From assembly GCA_032821775.1 (NCBI GenBank), contig JAVLRN010000004.1, positions 3,844,001 through 3,908,000 of the forward strand: a stretch of DNA of 64,000 nucleotides. Reading direction: 5' to 3'. Both the position numbers and the translations under genes were made by a program. Shown in pieces: positions 10,392 to 21,786 of this stretch (the stretch's first letter is position 1; each line of letters begins with the position of its first letter). The notes under the pieces were generated by a model. The model worked only from the letters and a program-made list of their open reading frames with translations. It was not told where the DNA came from and did not search any database. The stretch is from Sanguinoderma infundibulare. Taxonomy: Eukaryota; Basidiomycota; Agaricomycetes; Polyporales; Polyporaceae.

Positions 10392-13300
10392 CTACGATTT
10401 CGTCGATGCCACCCCTCCCTTCTTGGATGCCCTCTGTGCTGCCCTCGGGGCAGGAGCCGCAGGCTCTGTAGCAGTCAGTTTGGCCTCTGCGGCCCTTTGC
10501 TTACGGGTGCGGATGACAAGGTCGGAGCTGGCTGACGTCCGGGCCTGCTTGGTGTTCATGTCCCGATCTCCAGACTCTGTCGGCGTACCGTCCACCGGAG
10601 CTTGCGCTCCTCCGGTTGCAGCCACGCCATCTGTTGCAGAGCGGGGAACGCGAGAGGGGCCAGCATTTGTGGACCGCGTATGCTTGCGCGGGCCATTTCT
10701 CCGCTCCTTGCGACCTCCCGATGAGTTCCACTCGTCGACGTTCTCCGGACTGTCCTCCACGTCTCCCGGGTCCTTCTCTTCCCCATCCTCGAGATCCGGA
10801 GGCGCTCCAGTTGGCGAGGTATGCGTCCCTGTGGACGGCAGCCCCGTTTGCCCTGCGCTCGGGGCGGCGTCATTTGCCGGAGATGGGGCGGTGATCTGGA
10901 CACCGTTCCCTTTCCCGGCGGCGGCTCGTTTCACCGGATGAGGCACCACAGCTTCCTGTTTCTTGCACACAGTGAGCAGTTCGCCCACGTTGGTAAAGCT
11001 CAGGTGAGTGCCCTGAAGGTAGTGGGGGATCTCGTCGGGGAGCGGTTCACCGTCTTCAATGAAGTGCGATATGTGGATATCTTGCAGGGCCATGCCCATG
11101 GCCAGACAGTACCGCTGACAGTCCTCGGTAGTCGATCCAGGCGGGATACCGTCGGCGAGCCACTTCATGAGCTTTGCAGCCCCGTCCGGATCCTCATGAA
11201 TGTCGACGGGCATGTGCGGGGTGGAAGTCGACCAGCTTGCCCATCGGAGCCCGTCAAGAGGCGGAACTACAACCGGAAGCTCAAGCTGTAGGGCACCATC
11301 GATTAGCACTCTATCAGCAGGCCGCGGGACATGGCCTACCTTCCCGCGGAGCCTGTCGAGCATGGCAAGATACTCTGCAAGGTTGCACAAACCTTGCAAG
11401 AACGCGAACCGTGCTGGCCCACTGGCTCCGACGGAGGATGGGGAGAGATGCTTCGGGGTGTGAGCCACGTCGGCGTCCGAGATGGTTGTCGCCTTCGCCT
11501 TCCCTTTATTCGCACGGGCGGCGTGCTTCGCAGAACGGCCAGCCAACGGCTCTTCGGCTTCATCATCGGGGAACTCACCACCAGAGGCCTCATCGTCCAT
11601 GCCACCAAACAGCTGCTCGAGCGCGTCCTCCTCCTCCTCTTCCTCGTCCTCGAAATCCCCGTCCAAATCGTCCGGGAATGTGAACTCCTCCCCCTCCTCC
11701 GTCTCCGTCTGCGTCCACTCCCCCTCCTCCTCCTCCTCCTCCTCCTCCTCCTCTTTCTTCTTCCACCTGCCCTTCTTCTCACTCGTTCCCTTGCCCTTCC
11801 CCTTCCCCTTCTTGGCCGGCGCCCTCCCCTTTCCGGCCTTCTGCCGGAGACTCTTAAGCACGCGATCAACCGAACCCCTTCTCTTCCGCATGGCTGTCGT
11901 TGGCGCGCCGAAAATAGGACGGCGAGAGGACGAAGACGAAGAGGGTTCACCAGCCGTGCCGACAGTGTCCACATCGGGAGAATCCAGGAAGGTTGGCAGG
12001 TGAACGGTGCGGCGCTCACGCCGAGGACGCCACTCTCCCGGGAGGCCATTGTAGATCGCGTCGTGGAAGACGTCTTGGCTGTTTTCATGGGTGAGATACG
12101 CTTTGAAACGGAAGCGAATCGCTGGTACCTCGTCACCCCCTTTGACGGGATGTTCGAGGGCGTGGATGTGTTCGAACAATCCACGGAGGGGTGTGTCGTT
12201 CAGCTTTTCAGGGTCTGCCCACATAAACCCCTCCGGAAGCATTCCGTCGTCGAAGAACTGGTCTGGATAGGTGCGCATGCCAGCCCACGGGGCCCCCTGA
12301 ACCTGGTGCCCGTTGGCGAAGCCTATTCACATGTTAATAGGGGTCCTGACCCACATACATACTGAGCACCAACCGTAATGGATCCTCATGTATTGACAAA
12401 GGATTGCCTGGCACTTGGGGTGCGTGAGCACTCTGTCCTTCTCCACTGGGTGGTTGAGGGGAAGGATCGGGGTACCGTCGTCATATAGGGAAAACGCAAA
12501 GGGAGCGGGAGGCGCACACCGTGTAGCCTTGACAGCCTCCAGGTTCTCTGTGGGGGCAGACTCGGGGTACAAGACAGTGGAGAAGAAGTTCCAGAACTTC
12601 CGGCGGACGTTCACATCCCACTCGTCTATCTCTCGGAAACGAGGGAAGGTTTTGTCCCTCTCCGCAAACAACTGCGACGAGTCGTAGCTGCAATGATCAC
12701 ACAATTGGGATTCAACCACCCGTGTACGCATTGGTAGTACTAAACGCGTGACGTACATGACCGCATTGATTTGCTTGTTCTCGTTTGGGAAAACGCCGTA
12801 CATGAATAACGGCATCCCGAATTCCCGCCAGAAGAGCATGGAGATCTTCCGCATCCACGCCCCCGCACGCTTCCGAGCTTGTCTATCAAGACCAGGCATG
12901 AGTACAGCGGAACGTACAGTAGACATGCATCACGCACTGAGGCTTGTTGGTATCCTTCGGACCTTCCTCATTCCACATCCTCACCAGCTCGACCCACTCA
13001 CGCTGCTCGTCCTCCGGCATAGCCTCCCAAAGCCTCTTGCGCGTCGTGTTCCACGTCGCCAGGTAGTCTTTGTCCTTCTTGCTTTTTTCTGGAGGCATCG
13101 CCACCTTGATGGTATGTTGATTCCGCCGGCCCCAAACCCGTTCGCCATTGGTCATGCGCCCGGGATTGACAGGCCCCCGTGACGATTTTTTTTGGCAGTG
13201 TTGTTTCCGAACCAAGTCCCAACTTTCTACAGTGTGCGTTAACAGGGAAGCTGTTGGCCTCCGATAAACAGGCCACATACTTTGCTTAGAAGGCTAACCG

Positions 13301-13460
13301 TCAACAGGGTCTCCTGCTCGCCACGTTTCTTGATCATCCACTTCGCGATTGCCTCGCGGAACGCTGTCTTGTTTTTGGCACTCGTCCTTCGATACTCTGC
13401 GTGACGAGCCTCGAGCATGGCTTCGTCCTCCTCGGTGAAATCATCAATGTTGGTGGTCAT
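10392..13460 (-). CDS. uncharacterised KDZ-element gene C, large acidic/basic-tract protein
   Basis: The minus-strand ATG at 13460 (MTTNIDDFTEEDEAMLEARH) starts a gene of about five exons encoding roughly 950 residues. The N-terminal third has a conserved-looking globular part (WGRRNQHTIKVAMPPEKSKK, then RKFWNFFSTVLYP). The centre has Lys/Gly- and Glu-rich tracts (EEEEEEEEEE), and the C-terminus is Pro/Ser-rich with basic patches ending GGVASTKS. Introns with good sites lie near 12320, 12720 and 12900. Exon 2 contains a run of eight A (13186-13193 on the plus strand as T8) at which the frame must change to continue; nine A would keep it open, so there is either a lesion or a homopolymer sequencing error. 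It is divergent from the TET/JBP gene across 458 bp. The charged tracts suggest a nuclear protein. No family recognised. Confidence 0.6.
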
Positions 13461-13918
13461 GCTGCCGGCAGATGGTGGGGACACAGGGAGCCAAACAGGA
13501 AAAACCGGAAGTGAGGAGAGAGCGGCGACCAGCAGATAGCAACCCGGTAAAGAGCTAGAGGCAAACGCCGCCGCGGGGCCACAGTGAGGAGCACAGTAAG
13601 AGAGCGAAGGGGACGTAGGCTCCAAGTGATTTCTTCTGTGGAGCTCACCGGGCAGAGAGCAAATGGTAGGCACAATTTTCATTCGGCCGCGACCACGAGT
13701 CCGCCTGCGGGTTGAGTACAAGATGACCGACCGGCCGCACGGCAGATGTAACCACAAACCTCCCGGACCGCTCCATCCGATGAGCGCCAAAGGCGGTGCA
13801 CGATCGAAACACACTGGTGCGCCCCCGCTCGTCTCGCTTCTAACCTCCCCGCCACACCCTCTCTGATTCGTGCTTCTCTCTGGGTGCCGGGACCGACCTC
13901 GCATTGGAATTGTCGACG
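13461..13918. promoter_or_regulatory. shared divergent promoter region of gene C and the TET/JBP gene
   Basis: 458 bp between two divergent start codons, with no convincing open frame of its own. CT-rich and GC-rich tracts are present, but I see no clear TATA box. It is inferred to drive gene C leftwards and TET/JBP plus transposase rightwards. Confidence 0.4.
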
Positions 13919-15234
13919 ATGGACGATGCAGGGCCGTCGGGCCTGCTTCCACCCTTGTTTCAGCATCGGGCATGTGTGGCGCAATACATTCTTGCGCTAT
14001 TCCATTTCCATCGCAACCGGGCGATGTCCGACAAGTCGGTCAGCTGGTCTCGCCCCACACCGCCACCCATATCTTTCGCGCTAATGGAAGAATCCGATGC
14101 TATCACTCGAACGCTGGCCCGCGCTGCCAAGAATAAATGTGAAGATTTTTGCATACCTTGGAGGGCTTGTTGCTGATTTTATTCAGATGCAGTGACGTGG
14201 ACGGCGGAGGAATACGCCATGGCCCTCCCGAAGAAAGCCTTGCTCGGGGAGGAGAGGGAGAACGAGCTGCTGCAACGCTTTCCCCCCTTGATCCCATCTG
14301 AACAAGTTATCGGACGCACAGATTCCCTTCCGGTGGTGCCAGATCCCGCCCTCTTTACCGACAGTAAAGGGAATATTCTAGCGTGGTCCCTGCCTGGAAT
14401 CATTTCCCGATTGCGTCAGGTACGGGTACCCTGATATGACAAGAGCTCCGCTTGATTACAAGTCCCGTAGGACATCATTCTTCGGGCCACAGAGTATCTC
14501 AAGCCTTGTCTCCAGGTCAAGAAGATGCCCGAAGATGATGCGCCCACGAAGAACTGGCGGAACTCTGACCGGTTCGTGTCCAAGACGCCCGAGTGGGGTG
14601 GAGGGACGTTATTGCTCTTTCCGGCAGGATTTCAGCAAGGTCATACGGTATGACACGCGACTCCGGTTGATTGTCACGTGTCTGATCTCTTCTGAAACAG
14701 GGTAAACGCTTTGAGCCCATGCCTTCGAAGAACTGCGAGACTGATCAGTGCCGCGAGTGGATGGCTGCTTTGGAAGAGTCTAGCGGCTTGCTTGATGGGA
14801 TTCTCGCGGTAACGCACCCTCGGCTGTACATTGCAGCGCAGGCACTTATTTCCAAAGTCCTCGTTCATGGTGGTCGATCCGGTGCAGCTATGGCTCACTG
14901 GCCGTCATTGTACAACTCCGTCCATCTCCTTGTCAACCGTTCGACTCTGCGTCATCGCGACGTCGGTGCATTGCCCGGTTGGTTGGACATGCTTCTGACA
15001 TTGGGAGATTATGACCAGCGAGGGGTACTGGAGCTCCGAACGTTCGGAGTGTGCATGCCATATGATAGTGGGACGGTATGCATGCTATCATCTCGGGTCG
15101 TGCAGCACGGTGTTCCCACTGTCCCCGGTGACAGGATTTGCTATGCATTCTACATGGTTGCGCATGTTCAAGCATGGTTTGATATACCTGATCCGGGCAT
15201 GGTGCAATTGGATGATGTACATCGTATCGCATAG
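13919..15234 (+). CDS. TET/JBP-family 2-oxoglutarate/Fe(II) dioxygenase
   Basis: Predicted to oxidise 5-methylcytosine (or thymine-type bases) in DNA in the nucleus, as known for TET/JBP enzymes. Four exons (13919-14138, 14187-14419, 14471-14647, 14701-15234) splice in phase to 387 residues from MDDAGPSG. The double-stranded beta-helix active site is visible: HxD as H295-R-D297 (context STLRHRDVGALPG), the distal iron ligand H346 (VVQHGVPT) and the 2-oxoglutarate-binding arginine R355 (PGDRICYAFYM). Introns are 48-53 nt with standard sites. There is no CXXC domain, so it is the short basidiomycete form. It ends 92 bp before the transposase on the same strand, the arrangement expected for transposon-linked TET/JBP genes. 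No stop or frameshift is seen, unlike its neighbour. Substrate and activity are family inference. Confidence 0.88.
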
Positions 15235-15326
15235 AATCTACAGCTGCCCAGATTGTTTGATTACATCCAATGTCGGTGTGCCTCTCCTCAACGCCACCAA
15301 CCTCTCCACTGACATCAACATTGGAG

Positions 15327-18300
15327 ATGTCCAGACGTCGGTTTGAGGTAGTGGAGCCATACGAGGAACTTACCGTTCATGTACGCCACTCTTCCCGCCG
15401 CAGAGAGCGGGTGATCACCAAGAAGGCCCGCCTCGAACTGCCCAGAGTTTTGCGACGCGGGGAAGCCTCGTCCGAGCCAGCAGCCCAGCCAGGACAGACT
15501 ACCGAAGGACAGAGGGCAGAACCACATGCGCATCCATCGCAACAGGCGATTTGGTTGCCTGAGGTTGGCGATGGCCAGCAACTCGGGTTTGAAGAGATTA
15601 CCTTCGAACCACAACGACGGAAGGGCAAGGTAAGTGGAACACTATGTGCCCCACGCCCGCCTGAACTCAGGCCTATTTCTTAAACGGTATTGTAGTCTCA
15701 AAATGACTTCCAGCGCGAATTCCTGGCAGTCAGGGACGAATATATGCACCGGACGATCTCTCTGGAAGCCCTGCCTTTGGACGGCATTGGAACGTGCGGC
15801 CATCCAGCGATATGACGCTGTATGACATGTCATGGCAAGCCGACGTTCTGCGCGGTCTGCTGCCGTCATCGCCATCTGGACCAGCCTTTGCACCGGGTCA
15901 AATACTGGCAGGGTGCCTACTTTCAAACTGGCTGGCTCCGTCAGCTCGGCATACAGATTCACGCAGGCCATGGCAGTCAACCCTGCCCATACCTAGCGAC
16001 ATATCCCCTTGCTGCCCACGACCCCCCCCCGAGACGCATGCCGGAGGCTCCGGAGCTCGATGAGGAAGGAGAGCAACTGCCATTCCTTATCGAGGACAAC
16101 CTTTCCGACGTAGACGATGAAGACGGTGACCTGTACTTTGATCCGGATGAAGAGACCTCTGCGCATGACACTTCCGACCTACCGTCGTTCGAACATTGCG
16201 AGCCACCACTCGGAGCCACCATGGCTCAGGCCGCAATGTATAGCGGGGACCGTATGATGGTCATTGTCGACGCGGACGGCATTCACGAAATATCAGTAAC
16301 ATTCTGTGCGTGTCCGAATGCTCCGCGCAAGGACCTGCAGCTTCTGGACCTCGGCTACTATCCCGCGTCCACCATCCGGCCTTGCACAATGTTCTCGCAG
16401 AAACTCTTAGACGACTTTCTTCTGGCCAACAAAGAGTGCAAGACTCCGGCGCGGAACTATTACAACAAATTGCGAAGGACGACCAACCCTGCGTTTCCGC
16501 ATTTGGTACCGGTGGGTCAACATTGATTAAGGCTTCCAGAGACCGCGAGATTCATACCGGAGCCACAGGATCGATACAAGGAGCTGCTCCGAATGTCCAG
16601 ACAATGGCGGAATCTCCGCCTTCGCCGCGATGCGGGATTCGGTCACCGCTCAGACCCCGTAGGGCCCGGAGACCTCGCGGTGCGATGCCCTGCATGTCCG
16701 CAACTGGACATCAATCTACCGGAGGGTTGGGAGAGTGACCCGGAACAGTAAGTAGTTAGGTTCTCAGCGTACAAGCATTTGCTATACACCTCCGAGCGCA
16801 CTAGGTTCAAGTACATGCGGTCGGTGGTTCTTGATGGCAACTTCAGCGCGCAACACCATCACATGCGATGTCCCGCTGGCGGATGGACATGGCTTCATGG
16901 TAGAAGATGCCCCATACAAGGAACATCTGAAGACAGCAGCCGAGTTTGCCGAGGTGCGGTATACGACATAAGGCTCCAGAGGGCATAGCTCACAATAGAC
17001 AGTAGAAGATCACATGCAACGACCATCGTGAGGTCCTCAATGCGTCGGTCGGGCGGGCCAAGCTGGAAGCCACTGGTATCGGGGCTGGCGCATGCTCCCG
17101 GCATGGTTTCTTTGCTCCGCACGCATGTATGGACTTCCAACTAGGTGAAAGGTAGGTTCGCATCCGAACCCATGGTGGAAGGTGGCCAAACTCACTCCCG
17201 TTCACAAAGACAGAGAAACATGGACTACATTCTGCACTGGATATTCGCCAACCTCAACGGCCTAACATGCGTACTCGTGATCTACGATGTCATGTGCCAA
17301 TACTTCATTCATCTCCTCGACCGGTTCCGTGAAAGCCCCTGCCTGCGAATGCCTCTTGGCTTGAACATCTTGCGGGGCATTGGTCAGTTTCACGTACATG
17401 GTCATGTCCCACGATGCTTTCCACAATTCTCCTGCAACTTCATCTCCGGAGCTGGAGTACAGGATGGGGAAATTCTCAAAACCCTCTGGAACAAAATCAA
17501 TGCAATCGCTGACTCCACTCGGGGGATGTCGTCAGCACACCGGAGGGAGGTTATTGACGACACGATGAATGATTCAAACTGGATGAAACTAATGCGAATA
17601 AGTACACAAATCAACAAGAAGTCGTGCCGGTCACTGATTACATACAATGACAGCAAGTACGCTCATGCGGAAGTGGCGGCGGGCTTGCAAGGAATGGCAG
17701 CCAGTCGTGGATGCGTTCAACAGGTTGTGCGAGGCGAGTGGGCCGACACAATGCAAGGAGTGGAGACAGGAAGCAGTTGCGGCCGATGAGGCTCGAACAG
17801 AAGATCCCAGTGCAATGGACATATATGATGTGATGAAGCAGCCCCGTGAGTCACCCTTGCGTTGTACTCGCCGTAGAATACTGACCGGTAAATCAGTACC
17901 CAGCCGGAAGGACAAGGAACTTGCGCTCACCCAGGAGGAGACGGGGGCAGAAGAGTCAATAGTGGGTGCGGCCTCGTGGATCTCTGCGGGAATCCGTCTG
18001 GAAGAACGGAAGTGAGTGCCTCACTATCCTAGGAGCAGCATAGAACTGACGGCAACGGTTGGGATAGGATTGGGATTGCGTATACTGCGCGCGCCATGAT
18101 GGCTACCTCTGGTACCAATGCACGATTGAGCCTGGAGACTCACCGGCAGAAACTCGCCACGGGGATTAAGGCCTTCCACAAAGCATCAGACAAGCATCTG
18201 AACATTTCCGTCAGCGCAAATGGTGTCCCTGTGACAGCTGATGTGACTGACTTCGGCGAGCAATGGGACGACGAAGAAGTGCGCCAAGCACGGGCAAGGT

Positions 18301-19150
18301 CCAGGGATATCGAAGACCTGCTTCAGCTGGAACATCAGCTGATCGCCCTTCCGTCCACGCTGGGCTACCCCTACCTCAAGCAGCGGGGGCTACTGTCGCT
18401 GGCAGAGACGGAGCGGGAGCTCCGAGAAGGTCAACTCAATGACTGCCTCCAGGGCATCCGGACGGAAATCGGATACAAGTCCCTTATTTATCGGAAGAAA
18501 GTGCGGAAGGCAACCTCATACCGCAAGAAGCTCCGAAGTTTCGACGAACTCAGGGTGACCGACGAGAGCCTGATGAAGCACGTATGAGTCTACGCCCACG
18601 CCCGCAAATGCTTACAACATCTATTCGACACGGACCCGGAGAATCGCGAGGATGCGCAGCTCCGGGAAAGGCTGACAGATAGATACAAGGAGATCAAACG
18701 CGAGGACCTGCGCACCAGCACCACGGTCCTCGAGCAGTTTACGCAGGGCCTCCGGGATGTCCATGCCTCTTGGATATGGCAAGTAGAGGACTCCAATGAA
18801 ACTGATGGGCCGGGATGGCTTCACAAGTGTGAGTGAAATGCCTCCGGTGGAGTACGTGTGCGTGCGGACTAACCACTTCTATTTTACGAATAGTCCGTCG
18901 CATGCTCTGGCTCCGGGCATACTCCAGAAAGTGCCGTTGGGAAGAGGAGATCAAGCTGGTTCCTTTCGAGATGGAAAGTACCGTCCAGTCTTTCCAGACG
19001 GCCTCGGAGCATTGGAAAACTTGGGCGGAGGCAAGCGAGACTAGGGGGCATCAAGCATTTGCTTTGCGGCAAGTCTCCTTGTGGAAGGGACTCCGTGAGC
19101 ACGCAACGGCGGCATTTGCAGCGGCGCAAGGGAGAGATCAACCATACTAA
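15327..19150 (+). pseudogene. KDZ transposase with CxC2-like cysteine cluster (degraded)
   Basis: Ten exons can be traced from MSRRRFEVVEPYEE to AAQGRDQPY. Order: basic N-terminus; cysteine cluster (RCMTCHGKPTFCAVCC) and LHRVKYWQGAYFQTG, typical of the CxC2 region of KDZ transposases; acidic insert; RPCTMFSQKLLDDFLL and CKTPARNYYNKLRR; the catalytic core with first Asp in VVLDGNFSAQH, second Asp in LVIYDVMCQY and Glu in DGEILKTLW, plus DSTRGMSSAHR; and a helical C-terminus. Lesions: in-frame TGA at 15813-15815 before the Cys cluster, a frameshift with a short deletion near 16866 after DGNFSAQH, and TGA at 18585-18587. Introns at 16512-16568, 16954-17005, 17152-17209, 17602-17653, 17846-17896, 18012-18067 and 18829-18893 all keep phase. 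The ~33 nt intron near 16735 is uncertain. Sequencing error at all three sites is unlikely but not excluded. Confidence 0.88.
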
Positions 19151-19278
19151 GCGCCCATAGCTCTTATCTGATTGCCACTGTAATATATGGATGCCGGTGT
19201 CGTTCTCTTCCATTGCGCCATCAACCGTCATGCTAGTTATTTGCTGGAGCATCTTCCCGGCCAGGTACAGTCGTGACT

Positions 19279-20014
19279 ATGAACACGACACAACCACCGT
19301 TGCAAGCGTCTACCACCCTGTGGGGGTGTCGAGCGGAGATTCTGCTTACGTTGAGACGCATCCAGAAGGCACTGGTAGCGTTTCCTTCCTCTCCGGAGGA
19401 GATAACGCTGAGGCGATGGAACCATGAAATTGCCCGGGAACTCGTGAGTCTGACTTTGGCCAGGAGGGCATGAGTTTGCTGATGTATCATGTTGCCAGTG
19501 GAGCACGATACATGCGACAGGAGTCGAGGCCGCTGTGGCGTTCGACGAGAATAAATCGAATCGTGGTTCTCAGTCTGTTCAGCTGCCCGCACCACTGCAA
19601 GCCCTCCTTTCCGGCGTGACGTGGACGGACGGCCGGATGTCATTTGATATCACGCAGTTAGACCAAGAGTCCTACCTCCGGATGACCGCAGGCCTGGACA
19701 ATGTCGCCGGAGACGTTGGACATGAATGGGGCTTCGCGCAGTGGTGGCTCTGGGATGAACGTGGGGCCCCGAGGGGACGCCCGAGCTGGTGGAGGGATCC
19801 CGAGAAGTTTGTGGTAAGAAATTGTGTTTGAGAGAGACGGGGCGCTAACTCCTGCTTCCAGGCTGCTCCGATCCCGATGTTCGAGCAAGATCTAAATGAC
19901 TGGAAAATGGGCATGGAACGTGTGAGTGACGGGATCATGAGGACTATCAACCGAAAGGAACAGCGGATGAACGCACTTACGAGCCAGATGGCCGAACTTG
20001 GAGAGGACAAGTAG
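19279..20014 (+). CDS. uncharacterised KDZ-element gene D, small protein
   Basis: Three exons (19279-19443, 19499-19813, 19862-20014) joined at good GT/AG sites give 210 residues from MNTTQPPLQAS. The middle exon has a Trp-rich stretch (WGFAQWWLWDERG, then RPSWWRDPEKFV). The last exon is a charged helix ending TSQMAELGEDK. The gene starts 128 bp after the transposase stop, on the same strand, so it may be the distal gene of the transposase block. No homologous family recognised; an accessory role in transposition is inferred from position only. The upstream in-frame GTG at 19273 is less likely than the ATG. Confidence 0.6.
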
Positions 20015-20059
20015 AGGTTTCGGAGTCGAAATGGGCGTATGGGATACCCATAGAATAAG

Positions 20060-20345
20060 TCCATCAGATGTGTTTGTAATTTTGCAGAGACTTCGGAGCT
20101 TGAAGAAACTGTTGCGAAGGTGTTGCCAGGACTGCAGCGCGGCCGGACGGCGGATGTGTGCATGTATGGCACGCGGCCGGGCACTCCGGGATAGGATGTG
20201 CCCACTCAGGAGGAAATGTCAACTAACATCGATCCATGCTCATGCCCGCTACCCGGCCAAGCGATATTCATGGTCGTACATACCACCATGCTCTCGAGGC
20301 GTGTTTACCCATTTAATGATATGATTGCAACCGTGGGGGCACGTA
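20060..20345 (+). repeat. internal direct copy of the subterminal sequence
   Basis: Matches 3816-3978 of the left arm in the same orientation. Shared landmarks are TGCCCACTC, ATGTCAACTAACAT, ATGCTCATGCC, the GATATTCAT block and GTGTTTACCCATTTAATGAT. CGGCCGG motifs sit at ~20140 and ~20173. Together with the inverted right arm it brackets genes E and F. Confidence 0.7.
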
Positions 20346-20866
20346 CGTCCTTGCCGAACTCGATGGTACTGTATTCGATCGCCCGGTCGCGGCGTTCCGA
20401 GTGCTTCCTCACTTTGCGTGAACGGAGCCACTGCTGGTTTGAACCGAGGCTTTAGACGTTGATCAAACTCATATTCGGGAGATGGAGGAGTCTCAATATT
20501 CGGGCGAGGGGAGCGAGGGGGTAGACAACCTGTCTCTCGCTGAAGAACTTGCTTGATTGCAAAAGTCACGCACAGGCCCGACGCGTGCGCGCGCACGTAT
20601 TGTGCGTTGCGCTGGGATTTGGTTTCTTTTATTTTCGGCATCAGCTCGTGTTTTGGATTCAGTTTTGTTCCGTACGGAACCCTCGCTGTTCGTCTTTCAG
20701 CGGGGGGGATGCAGACTTCACTCAGTGTTTCTTTCGACTTAATTGACGCGGGTTGAATCTCACTGCAAGACGGGGTTCGACTGGCTACGCAATTCGACAA
20801 GAAAAATGTTCGGTCCACGACCTTTTACCTCGCGCGTCGTTTGCGCGAGTCTTCCCGCGACGCTCC
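20346..20866. other. intergenic stretch, no gene seen
   Basis: About 520 bp between the internal subterminal copy and the 3' end of gene E. It has CG-rich simple tracts (GCGCGCGCACG) and short open frames without coding character. Nothing recognisable. Confidence 0.4.
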
Positions 20867-21558
20867 CTACTCCATCTCGACATCGTCCTCGCCCTTTGCG
20901 TCCTTGTCACTCCACTCGTTCTTTTCTTCGTCCTCCTCCTTGACCGTAGGCGCGTTCGGCCCCTCGCCGGTGCACCAGTACTTGCCGGTCACCATGGACC
21001 GGACCACTGTGCAACCTTTTTAGTGGTCAGTCAGACGGGGAGAACGGACGTTTACTTACAGGCGTACTCCGCGATGGACAACGCGTCCAACGCGGCCTCC
21101 AGCCGGTCCTTGGCGGTGCGCAAGCGGCCGGCAACGCCGACGGCGTAGCCAGGGTTGGTGTGCGCGAGCGACTGCGCGATAGAATGGCTGTGGAGCTCCC
21201 AGGCGGTCCGGAACTCGTCGCTCGCGCGGTCGAACTCCTTGCGAGCGGCGGCGTAGCGTTGTGTCTGGGTGTACGTCGAGTACATGGCGGTCAGGTCGTA
21301 GATTGCGCGGGGGTTGTACAACCGGTCGTTTTCGAACGCACGAAGGCCGCCGAGGAATTCGTGGAAGAGGGGGTCCGCGTCGGCATCGGCGGGAAGGCCC
21401 CGCACGATGGACATGAAGTTGGCGGCAACGGCGACGACCTGGTGGTGGTGGGGACCGAGCCGGCCGTTCGCGTGGATGGTGCCAAGCACGTCGTCGACGA
21501 GCCTGCGCAGGAGGGCAGTGGCGACGGAGTCTACGTTGGCGTCGGTGAGCGCGGGCAT
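20867..21558 (-). CDS. uncharacterised helical protein, KDZ-element gene E
   Basis: The minus-strand ATG at 21558 (MPALTDANVDSVATALLRRL) opens exon 1 (21060-21558). A GTAAGT...CAG intron (21007-21059) joins in phase to exon 2 (20867-21006), ending in an acidic tail (KGEDDVEME), for 212 residues. The body is mostly alpha-helical, with heptad-like stretches (AARKEFDRASDEFRTAWELH). An alternative start 20 codons upstream adds a low-complexity leader. It lies head-to-tail with gene F on the same strand; both have similar helical composition and may be related. Function unknown; probably transposon cargo. Confidence 0.6.
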
Positions 21559-21786
21559 GGTGGGCGGTGGTGTGAGGGATGGTGTGTGTGCGAGGATGAG
21601 CGGTGGGCAAACTGACAAGCTATTTTGTTCACGGGCTACCTACAACACGCAGGGTCTAACTGCAACCTCGCGCCTTCGCTTCCGACAGGGTCCAAACCTA
21701 GCGTCGAACTCGTCCCTTTTTGGCAATCATCATCCTTCTTACCTGCGTCCTCAATCTTCCTCAATGACTTTGCCGAGGCCTTCTTT

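Noticed and set aside
11331..12365. 344-codon Leu-rich frame on the plus strand over gene C
   Set aside because: Antisense of the Glu/Lys tracts and flanks of gene C. The minus-strand frame is longer, has good splice sites and a biased but sensible composition.
6310..18587. Recoding of TGA as selenocysteine
   Set aside because: No selenocysteine insertion structure or machinery is known in these fungi; nonsense mutation is the simpler explanation.
21160..21615. 151-codon plus-strand frame with Gly/Val-rich sequence
   Set aside because: Antisense to gene E, which has a clean in-phase intron and an acidic C-terminus.
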